DNA of 9,745 nucleotides from an uncultured Clostridia bacterium (GCA_904502055.1 CAJGDZ010000060.1:1-9745), one strand, 5' to 3'. Counted from the stretch's first letter, positions 1-7,357 are shown. Notes: a model not told the origin generated them from the sequence alone. Numbers and translations are program-made.

Positions 1-165
1 CAAAATGACTCGGATAACGGACAACACGTTGTTTTCGCGTTATCGTTCGGGCTCCGTAATATCCAAACCCATTTTGCCCTGTGCAAAGGTTTCGTCCACC
101 TTTTTAAAGGTGGCGGGGTTTGGGGCAGAGCCCCTCGTCCCTCCCCCCGACAAACTTCAATTCAT
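1..165 (-). repeat. Partial copy of composite structured intergenic repeat (inverted relative to the middle copy)
   Basis: This gene-free stretch lies upstream of the methyltransferase gene. Positions 89-134 are a perfect 46-bp reverse complement of 7387-7432. The homology continues more loosely on both sides. On one side, 135-162 reversed resembles both 7361-7386 and the right-edge copy from 9721; all contain AATTGAAGTTT followed by a purine-rich G tract. On the other side, 81-88 resembles 7433-7440. The 46-bp core has two short hairpins: CCACCTTT/AAAGGTGG and GGGGC/GCCCC with an AGA loop. At the extreme left, CAAAATGACTCG (1-12) is identical to 7565-7576, part of the outer stem of the middle copy. 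The spacer 13-44 can form its own hairpin (GATAACG/CGTTATC enclosing ACAAC/GTTGT). The copy runs off the window. The mobile or RNA nature is inferred; the repetition is seen directly. Confidence 0.85.
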
Positions 166-178
166 CTAAATCCAAAAC

Positions 179-182
179 GGAG
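179..182 (+). promoter_or_regulatory. Ribosome binding site that fixes the rlmL start
   Basis: GGAG sits six bases before the ATG at 189. The reading frame stays open upstream to a TTG at 120, but that codon is inside the repeat element and would add 23 residues with no family similarity. The ATG at 189 is therefore the real start. Confidence 0.8.
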
Positions 183-188
183 AAAATT

Positions 189-1313
189 ATGACCTATCAG
201 CTTGTAGCGACCTGCCTGTTTGGGCTTGAAAAATTACTGGGCGAGGAGCTTGACGCGCTGGGTGTCAAGCGCACGCTCACGATGGACGGCCGCGTCTTTT
301 TTGAGGGCACGGCGGCGGACGTTACGCGCGCCAACATCGGTCTTCGCACCGCCGAGCGCGTGTATATTCTGCTTGGCAGCTTTGAGGCACCCACCTTTGC
401 CGCGCTGTTTGACGGCACACGGGCACTTCCGTGGGAGGAGTTTGTCGGAAAGTACGATGCCTTTCCCGTTAAGGGACACGCCATCAAAAGCCGCCTGACC
501 TCCATTCCCGACTGCCAGAGCATTGTCAAAAAGGCGGTGGTCGAGCGCCTTTCGGCAAGCTACGGGGCCAAGTGGTTTTCGGAGAACAGCGGCACCAAAT
601 ACCAGATCGAATTTTTCATTTTCAAGGATGTCGCGTACCTGATGATCGACACAAGCGGAACGGCACTCCACAAGCGCGGCTACCGCCCCGAATCGGGCAT
701 AGCGCCCATTCGCGAAACGCTGGCCGCCGCCATTGCGCTGACCGCCCGTCCGCGCGAGGACACGCTTTTCTGGGACCCCTTCTGCGGCTCGGGCACGCTT
801 GTTATTGAGGCGGCGATGATCGCTACGGGACGCGCCCCGGGACTTACGCGAAGCTTTGTGGGCGAATCCTTTGCCTGCCTCCCCAAGCCCCTTTGGACGG
901 CGGCGCGCGAGGAGGCCGAAAGCAAGATCCTGCACGATTCGAAATTCGAGGCCTTCGCCTCGGACATCGACGAGGATATGCTTGACCTTGTGTACGAAAA
1001 CGCCACCCGTGCCGGCGTGGAAGAGCACCTGAACATCTTTGCCGCCGACGCGCGCGAAATAAAAAAGCCCGACCGCCGCGGCACACTCATATGCAACCCG
1101 CCCTACGGCGAGCGGCTGATGACGCGGGAGGAGACCGAGGCGCTTTACGCCGCCATCGGCAAAAGCTTCGCCGCCTTCAGCCCCTGGCAGATGTATATCA
1201 TCACCTCGTGCGACAGCTTTGAGCGCCTGTTCCGCCGACGCGCGGACAAGACCAAACGCCTTTATAACGGCATGATCCCCTGCACGCTTTACGAATATTT
1301 CAGACCTCGATAA
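189..1313 (+). CDS. rlmL: THUMP-domain class I SAM-dependent RNA methyltransferase (RlmL/YpsC family)
   Basis: This is a 374-residue cytoplasmic enzyme of the COG0116 family, expected to transfer a methyl group from SAM to the N2 of a guanine in 23S rRNA. The N-terminal part (about 1-160) is the ferredoxin-like plus THUMP RNA-binding region. It ends in the family signature DTSGTALHKRGYR (154-166). The Rossmann methyltransferase follows. Motif I is DPFCGSGT (196-203), an acidic SAM-ribose motif is ASDID (257-261), and the catalytic amino-methyltransferase motif is NPPYGERL (303-310). The length matches Firmicute YpsC-type proteins; E. coli RlmL is a fusion about twice as long. The gene is monocistronic in this window, followed after 6 bp by a strong terminator. 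No clear sigma-A promoter is visible in 1-188, so transcription may start further upstream. Family assignment is firm; the exact target base is inferred, and TrmN-like tRNA activity cannot be excluded. Confidence 0.93.
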   Translation: MTYQLVATCLFGLEKLLGEELDALGVKRTLTMDGRVFFEGTAADVTRANIGLRTAERVYILLGSFEAPTFAALFDGTRALPWEEFVGKYDAFPVKGHAIKSRLTSIPDCQSIVKKAVVERLSASYGAKWFSENSGTKYQIEFFIFKDVAYLMIDTSGTALHKRGYRPESGIAPIRETLAAAIALTARPREDTLFWDPFCGSGTLVIEAAMIATGRAPGLTRSFVGESFACLPKPLWTAAREEAESKILHDSKFEAFASDIDEDMLDLVYENATRAGVEEHLNIFAADAREIKKPDRRGTLICNPPYGERLMTREETEALYAAIGKSFAAFSPWQMYIITSCDSFERLFRRRADKTKRLYNGMIPCTLYEYFRPR

Positions 1314-1319
1314 CCACAC

Positions 1320-1349
1320 AAAAAGCCGAGTCAACCGACTCGGCTTTTT
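1320..1349. terminator. Bidirectional intrinsic terminator between convergent rlmL and mscL
   Basis: A perfect 13-bp stem (1320-1332 with 1337-1349) closes on a four-base AACC loop. The GC-rich heart GCCGAGTC is flanked by an A tract on one side and a T tract on the other. On the + strand it is followed by a T-rich run to about 1362. On the - strand the stem itself ends in TTTTT. It lies 6 bp after the rlmL stop and 11 bp after the mscL stop, so it probably ends both transcripts. Confidence 0.93.
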
Positions 1350-1360
1350 GTTTTTCTGTT

Positions 1361-1942
1361 TTAGTCCTTCTTGAGCGAATCGCGGATCTCGCGGAGAAGC
1401 TCAGCCTGGGCCTTAACGTCGGCAAGGAAGGCGTCCTCTCTTGCCTTCTGTGCCTCAGCGGCGACCTTGGCGGCCTCGGCAGCCTCGGCGGCCTTCTTTT
1501 CGTCAGCGGCCTTCTTGGCAGCCTCCTCCTCGGCCTTCTTGGCAAGCTCCTTGGCGTTGAGTGCGCGCTCGGTATTGCGGATCACGCGAACGACCACGAA
1601 AACGCTGAACGCAATGATCAGGAAATCAACGATAGCCTGAAGCCAAAGACCGTACTGCACCGAGATCTTCGAGGTGACCACGGCACCGGCCGCGTCCAGC
1701 ACCTCCTCGCGAACCACCCATTCCCACTCGTCGATGCTGACACCGCTGGTGGCGTAGGTGATCAGGGGCGTGATGATGTACTTGACCAGTCCGTTGACAA
1801 TGGCGTTGAACGCGCTTGCCACAACGACGGCAACCGCCATATCCAGCACGTTGCCCTTGGTGATGAACTTCTTGAAGTCCGACCAGAAGCTCTCGTTCTG
1901 CTTCTTCATCTTCTTTGCCGCTTTTTCCATTTTCTGCTTCAT
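1361..1942 (-). CDS. mscL: Large-conductance mechanosensitive channel MscL, with an expanded charged C-terminal helix
   Basis: MscL is a homopentameric inner-membrane channel that opens under extreme membrane tension and releases solutes during hypo-osmotic shock. The 193-residue protein has an N-terminal Lys-rich amphipathic segment (1-25) and the family signature FKKFITKGNVLDMAVAVVV (23-41). TM1 spans about 31-55, with the pore-lining small residues AVAVVVASAF. A periplasmic loop of about 62-95 follows. TM2 spans about 97-121 (YGLWLQAIVDFLIIAFSVFVV). The protein ends in LLREIRDSLKKD, which matches the conserved cytoplasmic helix bundle. Between TM2 and that helix lies about 50 residues of Ala/Lys/Glu-rich sequence (about 129-170) that normal MscL (around 130-150 residues) lacks. 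The start is supported by GGAGG eight bases upstream. The gene begins 23 bp after the metH stop in the same direction, so co-transcription with metH is likely. Confidence 0.95.
   Translation of the reverse strand: MKQKMEKAAKKMKKQNESFWSDFKKFITKGNVLDMAVAVVVASAFNAIVNGLVKYIITPLITYATSGVSIDEWEWVVREEVLDAAGAVVTSKISVQYGLWLQAIVDFLIIAFSVFVVVRVIRNTERALNAKELAKKAEEEAAKKAADEKKAAEAAEAAKVAAEAQKAREDAFLADVKAQAELLREIRDSLKKD
1489..1544 (-). repeat. Degenerate in-frame repeats coding for the Lys/Ala/Glu-rich MscL insert
   Basis: CGGCCTTCTTGGCA occurs at 1507-1520 and again at 1531-1544, 24 bp apart (eight codons). Its first ten bases also occur at 1489-1498, 18 bp earlier (six codons). The spacings keep the frame. 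They encode Lys-Lys-Ala-Ala-type units, suggesting that the extra helix of MscL grew by short tandem duplications. Confidence 0.6.
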
Positions 1943-1965
1943 TTTCTTTTCCTCCGATATTTCAT

Positions 1966-4338
1966 TTATTTGATTTCCTTATTTCTCAGCCCTTCGGCAT
2001 ATCGAACCGCTTCCATCGCGTCCTTCGCGTATACGTCCGCGCCGATCTCGTCGGCCACCGCCCTTGTAAGCACCGCACCGCCGACCATGACCTTGCAGTC
2101 GGGCGCTTCGGCGTGCAGCTGCTCGGTCGCCTCGCGCATCGCAGGCACCGTGGTGGTCATCAGCGCCGACAGGCATACCAGCGCCGCCCCCGTCTCTCTC
2201 GCCGCCGCGACAATGCGCTCTGCGGGCACGTCCTTGCCGAGATCGGTCACCGCAAAGCCGTAATTTTCCATCAGAAGCTTTACAATATTCTTTCCGATGT
2301 CGTGAACGTCACCCTTGACGGTGGCAAGCACCACCGCCATCTCGCCCGCACCCGCGCTCTTGGGCGGAAGCGCCTCCTTGACCGCCTGCGACGCGTTTCC
2401 CGCCGCCTCGGCCGCAAGAAGAAGCTGGGGCAAATACAGTCTTCCCTTTTCAAATTCGGCGCCCACACGCTCCAACGCCGGAACGATCTGCGATTGGATG
2501 AGCGTCAGCGGATCGGCGGTCGCCAGCGCCGCCCTTGCCAGCTCATACGCACGCGCCGAAAGCCCCTTTTCGATGGCACTCGCAAGAGTAAGCTCCGCCG
2601 CCTGCGGCTTTTGCTCCCCCGTCTGCGAGCCGGCAAACGCAATGTAGTCTGCAAAGCCCTTGTCCAGCCCCATCAGCGCACGGTAGCTATGATACGCGCC
2701 CATCATTTCGGGCGAATACGGATTCATAATGGCCGCCGAAAGTCCGCGCTCCATCGCCATCGTAAAGAAGGCCGAGCCGATCAGCGGACGCGCGGGCAGC
2801 CCGAAGGAAATATTGGAGACACCGAGAATGGTGTAACAGCCAAGCTCCGTCCGAATGCGCGAGAGCGCCTCCAGCGTCACCGCCGCCGCACGCGGCTCTG
2901 TGCTTGCCGCCATGGTCAGCGTGTCAAATACAATGTCTTTTTTGTCAATGCCGTAGCCCTCGGCCACAGAGAGGATCTCGCGCGCAATCGCCACACGCCC
3001 CTCGGCATCCTCGGGGATCCCGTTTTCATCTAAGGTAAGCGCCACCACGACGCCGCCGTATTTCTTCACCAGCGGAAAGACCGCCTCCATGCTCTCGCGC
3101 TTGCCGCTTACCGAGTTGACCATCGGCTTGCCGTTGTAGCGGCGCATCGCCGCCGCCAGGGCATCGGATGACGCGGAATCCAGCTGAAGCGGAAGATCGC
3201 TCACCGCCTGGATCTCACACACCGCACGCACAAGCATTTTGCTCTCGTCAATATCGGGAAGACCCACATTCACGTCAAGCACCGCCGCGCCGCGATCCGC
3301 CTGCCGCACCGCCTCGTCCAAAAGATAATTCATATCCCCCGCACGGAGAGCCTCCTTCAGCTTGGGCTTGCCGGTGGGATTGATGCGCTCGCCAACAAGA
3401 AGCGGCGCCGCACCGAATTGCACCGCGTGGGTATACGAGCTGACGCAGGTGAGATTTTTCGGTTCGATCGGCATCGGGTGCTTGCCCTCAAGCGCCGCCA
3501 CAAGCGCGCGAACGTGCTCGGGCGTGGTTCCGCAGCAACCGCCGACCATTCGCACACCCTCGTTCACCGCCTCGGCAACCTCACGCGCAAACTCCTCGGG
3601 CGAAATATCGTACTCGGTCTTCCCCTCTCTGAGGATCGGAAGTCCGGCGTTGGGCTTGAAGATCACGGGTACCGACGCCACGCGCAGCATACGGCGCACG
3701 ATCCGGCGAAGCTGCTTCGGTCCGAGCGAGCAATTCACGCCGATCGCATCGGCGCCCATGCCCTCAAGCAGCGCGACCATCGCCTCGGGCGACGCACCGC
3801 TCAGTAGCTTGCCATCCTCACCAAAGGCGCAGGTGACCAGCACCGGCAGCTCGCTGTTTTCCTTGACCGCCAAAAGCGCGGCCTTGGTCTCATAGCTGTC
3901 GCTCATGGTCTCGATCACCGCAAAGTCCGCGCCTGCCCTTGCGCCAATCCGTACCGTCTTTGCAAAAATTTCAACCGCATCCTCAAAATCAAGGTCCCCA
4001 AGCGGTCGGAGCAGCTTTCCCGTAGGGCCGATATCCAGTGCCACAAAGCGCCCCTTGAGCCCCTCCGTTGCCCGTCTGGCATTGGCAACACCCGCCTCAA
4101 TGACACGCGCCAGCTCGTCCTCGCCGTAGTGCAAGGCGTTCGCGCCAAAGGTGTTGGCATACACCGCACGGCTTCCCGCGTCAAGATAGGCGCGGTGGAT
4201 CGCACATATTTCATCGGGATGTGTAAGGTTGAGGAGCTCGGGTCGGTTGCCCGACAAAAGACCTCGCTCGGCCAGCATGCTTCCCATGCCACCGTCAAGG
4301 ATCAAGAGGTTGTCCCGTATAAAATCAAGAAATTTCAT
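1966..4338 (-). CDS. metH: Cobalamin-dependent methionine synthase, three-module form without reactivation domain
   Basis: This 790-residue cytoplasmic enzyme moves a methyl group from methyltetrahydrofolate through cob(I)alamin to homocysteine. Module 1 (about 1-290) is the homocysteine methyltransferase barrel: LILDGGMGSML (12-22) and the three zinc-binding cysteines C203 (GVNCSLGP), C268 and C269 (GGCCGTTPEH). Module 2 (about 310-570) is the pterin-binding barrel: LLVGERINPTG (313-323), AVLDVNVG (352-359) and DTLTMAAS (482-489). Module 3 is the helical cap (about 580-660) plus the B12-binding Rossmann domain, with DVHDIGKN (677-684; H679 is the expected lower cobalt ligand). The protein stops after this domain. 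The SAM-dependent reactivation module of E. coli MetH (about 1,230 residues) is absent, as is common in Clostridia. The frame remains open far upstream, antisense to proB. The start is fixed by GGAG six bases before the ATG, downstream of a consensus promoter. Confidence 0.95.
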   Translation of the reverse strand: MKFLDFIRDNLLILDGGMGSMLAERGLLSGNRPELLNLTHPDEICAIHRAYLDAGSRAVYANTFGANALHYGEDELARVIEAGVANARRATEGLKGRFVALDIGPTGKLLRPLGDLDFEDAVEIFAKTVRIGARAGADFAVIETMSDSYETKAALLAVKENSELPVLVTCAFGEDGKLLSGASPEAMVALLEGMGADAIGVNCSLGPKQLRRIVRRMLRVASVPVIFKPNAGLPILREGKTEYDISPEEFAREVAEAVNEGVRMVGGCCGTTPEHVRALVAALEGKHPMPIEPKNLTCVSSYTHAVQFGAAPLLVGERINPTGKPKLKEALRAGDMNYLLDEAVRQADRGAAVLDVNVGLPDIDESKMLVRAVCEIQAVSDLPLQLDSASSDALAAAMRRYNGKPMVNSVSGKRESMEAVFPLVKKYGGVVVALTLDENGIPEDAEGRVAIAREILSVAEGYGIDKKDIVFDTLTMAASTEPRAAAVTLEALSRIRTELGCYTILGVSNISFGLPARPLIGSAFFTMAMERGLSAAIMNPYSPEMMGAYHSYRALMGLDKGFADYIAFAGSQTGEQKPQAAELTLASAIEKGLSARAYELARAALATADPLTLIQSQIVPALERVGAEFEKGRLYLPQLLLAAEAAGNASQAVKEALPPKSAGAGEMAVVLATVKGDVHDIGKNIVKLLMENYGFAVTDLGKDVPAERIVAAARETGAALVCLSALMTTTVPAMREATEQLHAEAPDCKVMVGGAVLTRAVADEIGADVYAKDAMEAVRYAEGLRNKEIK

Positions 4339-4344
4339 AAAAAT

Positions 4345-4348
4345 CTCC
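4345..4348 (-). promoter_or_regulatory. Ribosome binding site that fixes the metH start
   Basis: On the - strand GGAG lies six bases before the ATG at 4338. It lies between the promoter and the methionine whose downstream sequence begins the family homology. This rules out the far longer open frame reaching to 5634. Confidence 0.85.
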
Positions 4349-4366
4349 GTGTTTGGTATTGTTTTT

Positions 4367-4395
4367 ATTATACTCTTTTTCTCGCTTTTTGACAA
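4367..4395 (-). promoter_or_regulatory. Consensus sigma-A promoter for metH-mscL
   Basis: On the - strand a -35 box TTGTCA (4390-4395) and a perfect -10 box TATAAT (4367-4372) are separated by exactly 17 bases. Transcription should begin near 4360, giving a leader of only about 20 bases. That is too short for a SAM, cobalamin or T-box leader, so control of metH by a cis riboswitch is unlikely here. Confidence 0.9.
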
Positions 4396-4434
4396 GACAA
4401 ATTTATGTTTTTTGTAAAATGATTTTTGAATTCC

Positions 4435-4463
4435 TTGCAAAAGAGAAAAAAATGTGCTACAAT
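4435..4463 (+). promoter_or_regulatory. Consensus sigma-A promoter for the proBAC operon
   Basis: TTGCAA (4435-4440) and TACAAT (4458-4463) are separated by 17 bases in an AT-rich region. The expected start is near 4470, and GGAGG at 4486-4490 precedes the proB ATG by ten bases. The leader is about 30 bases, too short for a proline T-box. The promoter is divergent from the metH promoter, with 39 bp between the two -35 boxes, enough room for a shared operator, though no clear palindrome is visible there. Confidence 0.88.
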
Positions 4464-4500
4464 AAGATGAATATATATCCCCTTTGGAGGTTTTCGTTCT

Positions 4501-5268
4501 ATGAAAGTTGTAATCAAGGTTGGAACGTCCACGCTGGCGCACGCCACGGGACGCTTGAATATCAAGCGCATCGAGCTTCTTTGCAAGATCCTTTCGGATC
4601 TCAAGAACGCGGGACACGAGGTCATTCTGGTCTCGTCGGGCGCGATCGGTATGGGTGTAGGCAAGCTGGGGCTTACCGCGCGCCCGTCGGACACCGCAGG
4701 CAAGCAGGCGGCGGCCGCCGTCGGCCAGTGCGAGCTGATGTATACCTATGACAAGCTGTTTGCCGAATACAACCACACCGTGGCACAGATCCTGCTCACC
4801 GCCGAGGATCTTAGGCAGGAAAAGCGCCACCTCAACTTTGAAAACACCATGAAGAAACTTTTGGAGATGCAGGTGCTCCCCATCATCAACGAAAACGACA
4901 CCGTCGCCACCGAGGAGATCGAGATCGGCGACAACGACACGTTGGCCGCCATCGTGGCGGTAAGCGTTGAGGCGGATCTTCTGATCCTTCTGTCGGACAT
5001 CGACGGCCTTTACACCGCCGACCCGCACAAGGATCCGAACGCACGCCTGATCTCGCGCGTGGACACCATCGACGAGAGCATTCTTGCTCTTGGCGGCGGC
5101 AAGGGCTCCTCGCTCGGCACGGGCGGTATGCAGACCAAGCTCCGCGCCGCGCAGATCACCACCGAGGCGGGCTGTGATATGATCATTGCCAACGGCGCCG
5201 TCCCCGAGCACCTTTACGAAATTTTTGACGGAAAAGACATCGGCACACGCTTTGTGGCCGCAAAATGA
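4501..5268 (+). CDS. proB: Glutamate 5-kinase (short form, no PUA domain)
   Basis: This enzyme catalyses the first step of proline synthesis: ATP-dependent phosphorylation of glutamate to glutamyl-5-phosphate in the cytoplasm. The 255-residue protein is a single amino-acid-kinase domain. It has the nucleotide-binding start VIKVGTSTL (4-12; K6), SSGAIGMG (45-52), NENDTV (130-135), GDNDTLAAIVA (143-153), LSDIDGLY (164-171) and GTGGMQTKLRAA (206-217; K213). E. coli ProB is 367 residues and carries a C-terminal PUA domain. That domain is absent here, as in several Firmicutes. ProB is normally the proline feedback-inhibited step, so feedback behaviour may differ. The gene is first in proBAC, behind its own promoter, and its stop lies 10 bp before proA. 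Confidence 0.97.
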   Translation: MKVVIKVGTSTLAHATGRLNIKRIELLCKILSDLKNAGHEVILVSSGAIGMGVGKLGLTARPSDTAGKQAAAAVGQCELMYTYDKLFAEYNHTVAQILLTAEDLRQEKRHLNFENTMKKLLEMQVLPIINENDTVATEEIEIGDNDTLAAIVAVSVEADLLILLSDIDGLYTADPHKDPNARLISRVDTIDESILALGGGKGSSLGTGGMQTKLRAAQITTEAGCDMIIANGAVPEHLYEIFDGKDIGTRFVAAK

Positions 5269-5273
5269 AAGGA
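5268..5273 (+). promoter_or_regulatory. Ribosome binding site overlapping the proB stop; fixes the proA start
   Basis: The string TGAAAGGA combines the proB stop codon with the AAAGGA Shine-Dalgarno site, five bases before the proA ATG at 5279. The proA frame is open back to 5186 inside proB, but that start would overlap proB by 83 bases and lacks family similarity. The same TGAAAGGA arrangement recurs at the proA-proC junction (6536-6543), consistent with translational coupling. Confidence 0.8.
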
Positions 5274-5278
5274 TCCCC

Positions 5279-6538
5279 ATGAAAAGTACGTTATCCATTC
5301 TGAAGGCCGCCAAGGCGGCTTCCTCCCATATTACCGCGGCCTCGCCCGCGACACTTGACACCGCGCTGACCGCCGCCGCCATTGAGCTTGAGCGCAGCGC
5401 GGCGGACATCCTTAGAGCCAACGCCGAGGATCTGAAGGCGGCCGAGGGCAAGATCTCGCCCGTTATGCTCGACCGTCTGCGCCTGACAAAGGAGCGCATT
5501 GCCGATATGGCCGAGGGCATCCGCGGCGTGGTGGCACTCCCCTCTCCGCTGGGTGTTGCCCTTGAAAAAACCGTTCGCCCGAACGGCCTCACCGTGGAAA
5601 AGCGGTCGGTCAGCATGGGCGTGATCGGCATCATCTACGAAAGCCGCCCCAACGTCACCTCGGACGCGGCAGCACTGGCGCTCAAGGCCGGAAGCGCCTG
5701 CGTTCTTCGCGGCGGCAAGGAGGCCTTTCGCTCCTCGATGGCCATTGTGGATGCCTTTCGGCGCGGCATCAAGATGGCGGGACTCCCCGTCAGTGCCATC
5801 AATCTTGTGGAGGACACCTCGCGCGACAGCGCGGTGGAGATGATGAAGGCTGACGGCTATATTGACCTTCTCATTCCGCGCGGCGGCGCGGGTCTCATCC
5901 GCAGTGTCATCGAAAACGCCACCGTCCCTTGCATCCGCACGGGCACCGGCATCTGCCACATTTACGTGGACAAGAGCGCCGACCTTGATATGGCACTGGA
6001 TATCATCGAAAATGCCAAGACCAGCCGCCCCTCCGTCTGCAACGCCGAGGAGGTCCTGCTCTGCCATAAGGACATCGCGGCGGAATTTCTGCCCCGCCTT
6101 TACGACCGCCTGGTCACCGAGCGCGAGGTGGCGGGCAAAACGCCGGTCGAATTCCGCACTGACGAGCGCGCCTTTGCCATCATCGGCGGCACCAAGGCAG
6201 GCAAAAACGATTTTGACACCGAATTTCTCGATTACATTCTGGCCGTCGGCATCGTGGACAGCACCAAGGATGCCGTGCTTCACATTCTGCGCCACTCCAC
6301 CGGACACAGCGAGGCCATTCTCACCGCAAGCGAACGCGACGCCAATTACTTCACAAGGACGGTAGACAGCGCGGCGGTGTACGTAAACGCCTCCACGCGC
6401 TTTACCGACGGCGGTGAGTTCGGCTTTGGCTGTGAGATGGGCATCTCCACGCAAAAGCTTCACGCAAGAGGCCCGATGGGACTTCCCGAGCTTACTACCT
6501 ATAAATATATTATTACCGGAAACGGACAGATTCGCTGA
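5279..6538 (+). CDS. proA: Glutamate-5-semialdehyde dehydrogenase (gamma-glutamyl phosphate reductase)
   Basis: ProA reduces glutamyl-5-phosphate with NADPH to glutamate-5-semialdehyde, which cyclises spontaneously to pyrroline-5-carboxylate. The 419-residue length is typical of the family. Visible motifs are IYESRPNVTSDAAALALKAG (119-138), the cofactor-site sequence LRGGKEA (143-149), LIPRGGAGLI (198-207) and the catalytic cysteine C254 in PSVCNAEEV (251-259). The C-terminal signature FTDGGEFGFGCEMGISTQKL (375-394) is followed by HARGPMGL. The gene begins 10 bp after proB and ends 15 bp before proC, all in the same direction. The labile glutamyl phosphate is generally thought to be passed from ProB to ProA, which fits the adjacency. 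All key residues expected of a working enzyme are present. Confidence 0.97.
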   Translation: MKSTLSILKAAKAASSHITAASPATLDTALTAAAIELERSAADILRANAEDLKAAEGKISPVMLDRLRLTKERIADMAEGIRGVVALPSPLGVALEKTVRPNGLTVEKRSVSMGVIGIIYESRPNVTSDAAALALKAGSACVLRGGKEAFRSSMAIVDAFRRGIKMAGLPVSAINLVEDTSRDSAVEMMKADGYIDLLIPRGGAGLIRSVIENATVPCIRTGTGICHIYVDKSADLDMALDIIENAKTSRPSVCNAEEVLLCHKDIAAEFLPRLYDRLVTEREVAGKTPVEFRTDERAFAIIGGTKAGKNDFDTEFLDYILAVGIVDSTKDAVLHILRHSTGHSEAILTASERDANYFTRTVDSAAVYVNASTRFTDGGEFGFGCEMGISTQKLHARGPMGLPELTTYKYIITGNGQIR

Positions 6539-6553
6539 AAGGAACCAATACAT

Positions 6554-7357
6554 ATGAGCAAAATTGGATTTATCGGAACAGGAAATATGGGCGGTGCGCT
6601 GGCGCGTGCGGTCGGAAAGAGCGGACACGAGATCTATCTTTCGGATTTCCTGAAGGACAAGGCCGTAGCACTGGCACTTGAGATCGGCGCATGCGCGCAC
6701 GCCTCGGATAACGCCGAGATCGTCCGTGAATGCGACGTGATCTTTGTGGGCGTCAAGCCGCAGATGCTTGCCGCGCTTGCCGATGAGATCCGTGGGGAGC
6801 TTTCGGCACGCGAGACACATCTCTGCCTTGTCAGTATGGCGGCAGGCGTAACGCTTGCTCGTCTGGGCGAGCTTTTCGGAAGCGCGCTCCCCATCGTCCG
6901 CATTATGCCAAACACCCCCGCCGCCGTGGGCGCGGGTATGATCCTTCTTACCGCAAGCGAGCAGGTGAGCGACAGCGATAAGGCGCTCCTTGAGACGGCG
7001 CTTTCCTTCGCCGGAACGCTTGACACCATCCCCGAGCACCTGATCGACGCGGCCAGCGCCGTTTCGGGCTGCGGCCCTGCCTTTGTCTGCCTGTTCATCG
7101 AGGCACTTGCCGACGGCGGTGTGCGCTGCGGTCTGCCGCGCGACAAGGCACTCGCCTACGCCATCGAGACCGTAAAGGGCACCGCGGCCCTGCTCACCGA
7201 GAGCGGCAAGCACCCCGGCCGTGTCAAGGACGAGGTCTGCTCCCCCGCCGGAAGCACCATCGAGGGCGTTACTGCCCTTGAGGACGGCGGATTCCGTGCC
7301 CTCGCCATCGAGGCCGTCACCGCCGCCTACGCACGCACAAAGGAGCTTGGAAAATAA
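6554..7357 (+). CDS. proC: Pyrroline-5-carboxylate reductase
   Basis: ProC carries out the last step of proline synthesis, NAD(P)H-dependent reduction of pyrroline-5-carboxylate to proline in the cytoplasm. The 267-residue length is normal. The N-terminal Rossmann fold carries IGFIGTGNMGGA (4-15), followed by the family motif VGVKPQ (65-70) and MPNTPAAVGAG (118-128). The C-terminal helical dimerisation domain has VSGCGPAFVCLFIEALADGG (170-189). It also has CSPAGSTIEGVTALE, a slight variant of the usual TSPGGTTI signature, with Ala and Ser substitutions. Its ribosome site AAAGGA overlaps the proA stop. It is the last gene of proBAC, and the structured repeat starts immediately after the stop codon. 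No classical T-tract terminator is obvious between proC and the repeat. Confidence 0.96.
   Translation: MSKIGFIGTGNMGGALARAVGKSGHEIYLSDFLKDKAVALALEIGACAHASDNAEIVRECDVIFVGVKPQMLAALADEIRGELSARETHLCLVSMAAGVTLARLGELFGSALPIVRIMPNTPAAVGAGMILLTASEQVSDSDKALLETALSFAGTLDTIPEHLIDAASAVSGCGPAFVCLFIEALADGGVRCGLPRDKALAYAIETVKGTAALLTESGKHPGRVKDEVCSPAGSTIEGVTALEDGGFRALAIEAVTAAYARTKELGK

Noticed and set aside
234..1334. 366-residue open frame antisense to rlmL
   Set aside because: It overlaps the entire methyltransferase gene, would run through the terminator region, and has no family signature.
1915..3033. 372-residue open frame antisense to metH
   Set aside because: It is an Arg-rich shadow of metH codons, with no motif, and it covers the metH-mscL junction in the wrong direction.
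4339..5634. 430-codon upstream extension of the metH open frame, antisense to proB and the start of proA
   Set aside because: It is a mirror of GC-rich codon usage in proB and proA. The metH promoter, ribosome site and family homology all begin at 4338-4395, and the extension would have to read through the promoter.
5291..7213. 640-residue open frame antisense to proA and proC
   Set aside because: proA and proC are complete on the other strand with all catalytic motifs. The antisense protein is low-complexity Ala/Gly/Arg/Val-rich with no recognisable domain and spans two genes and their junction.
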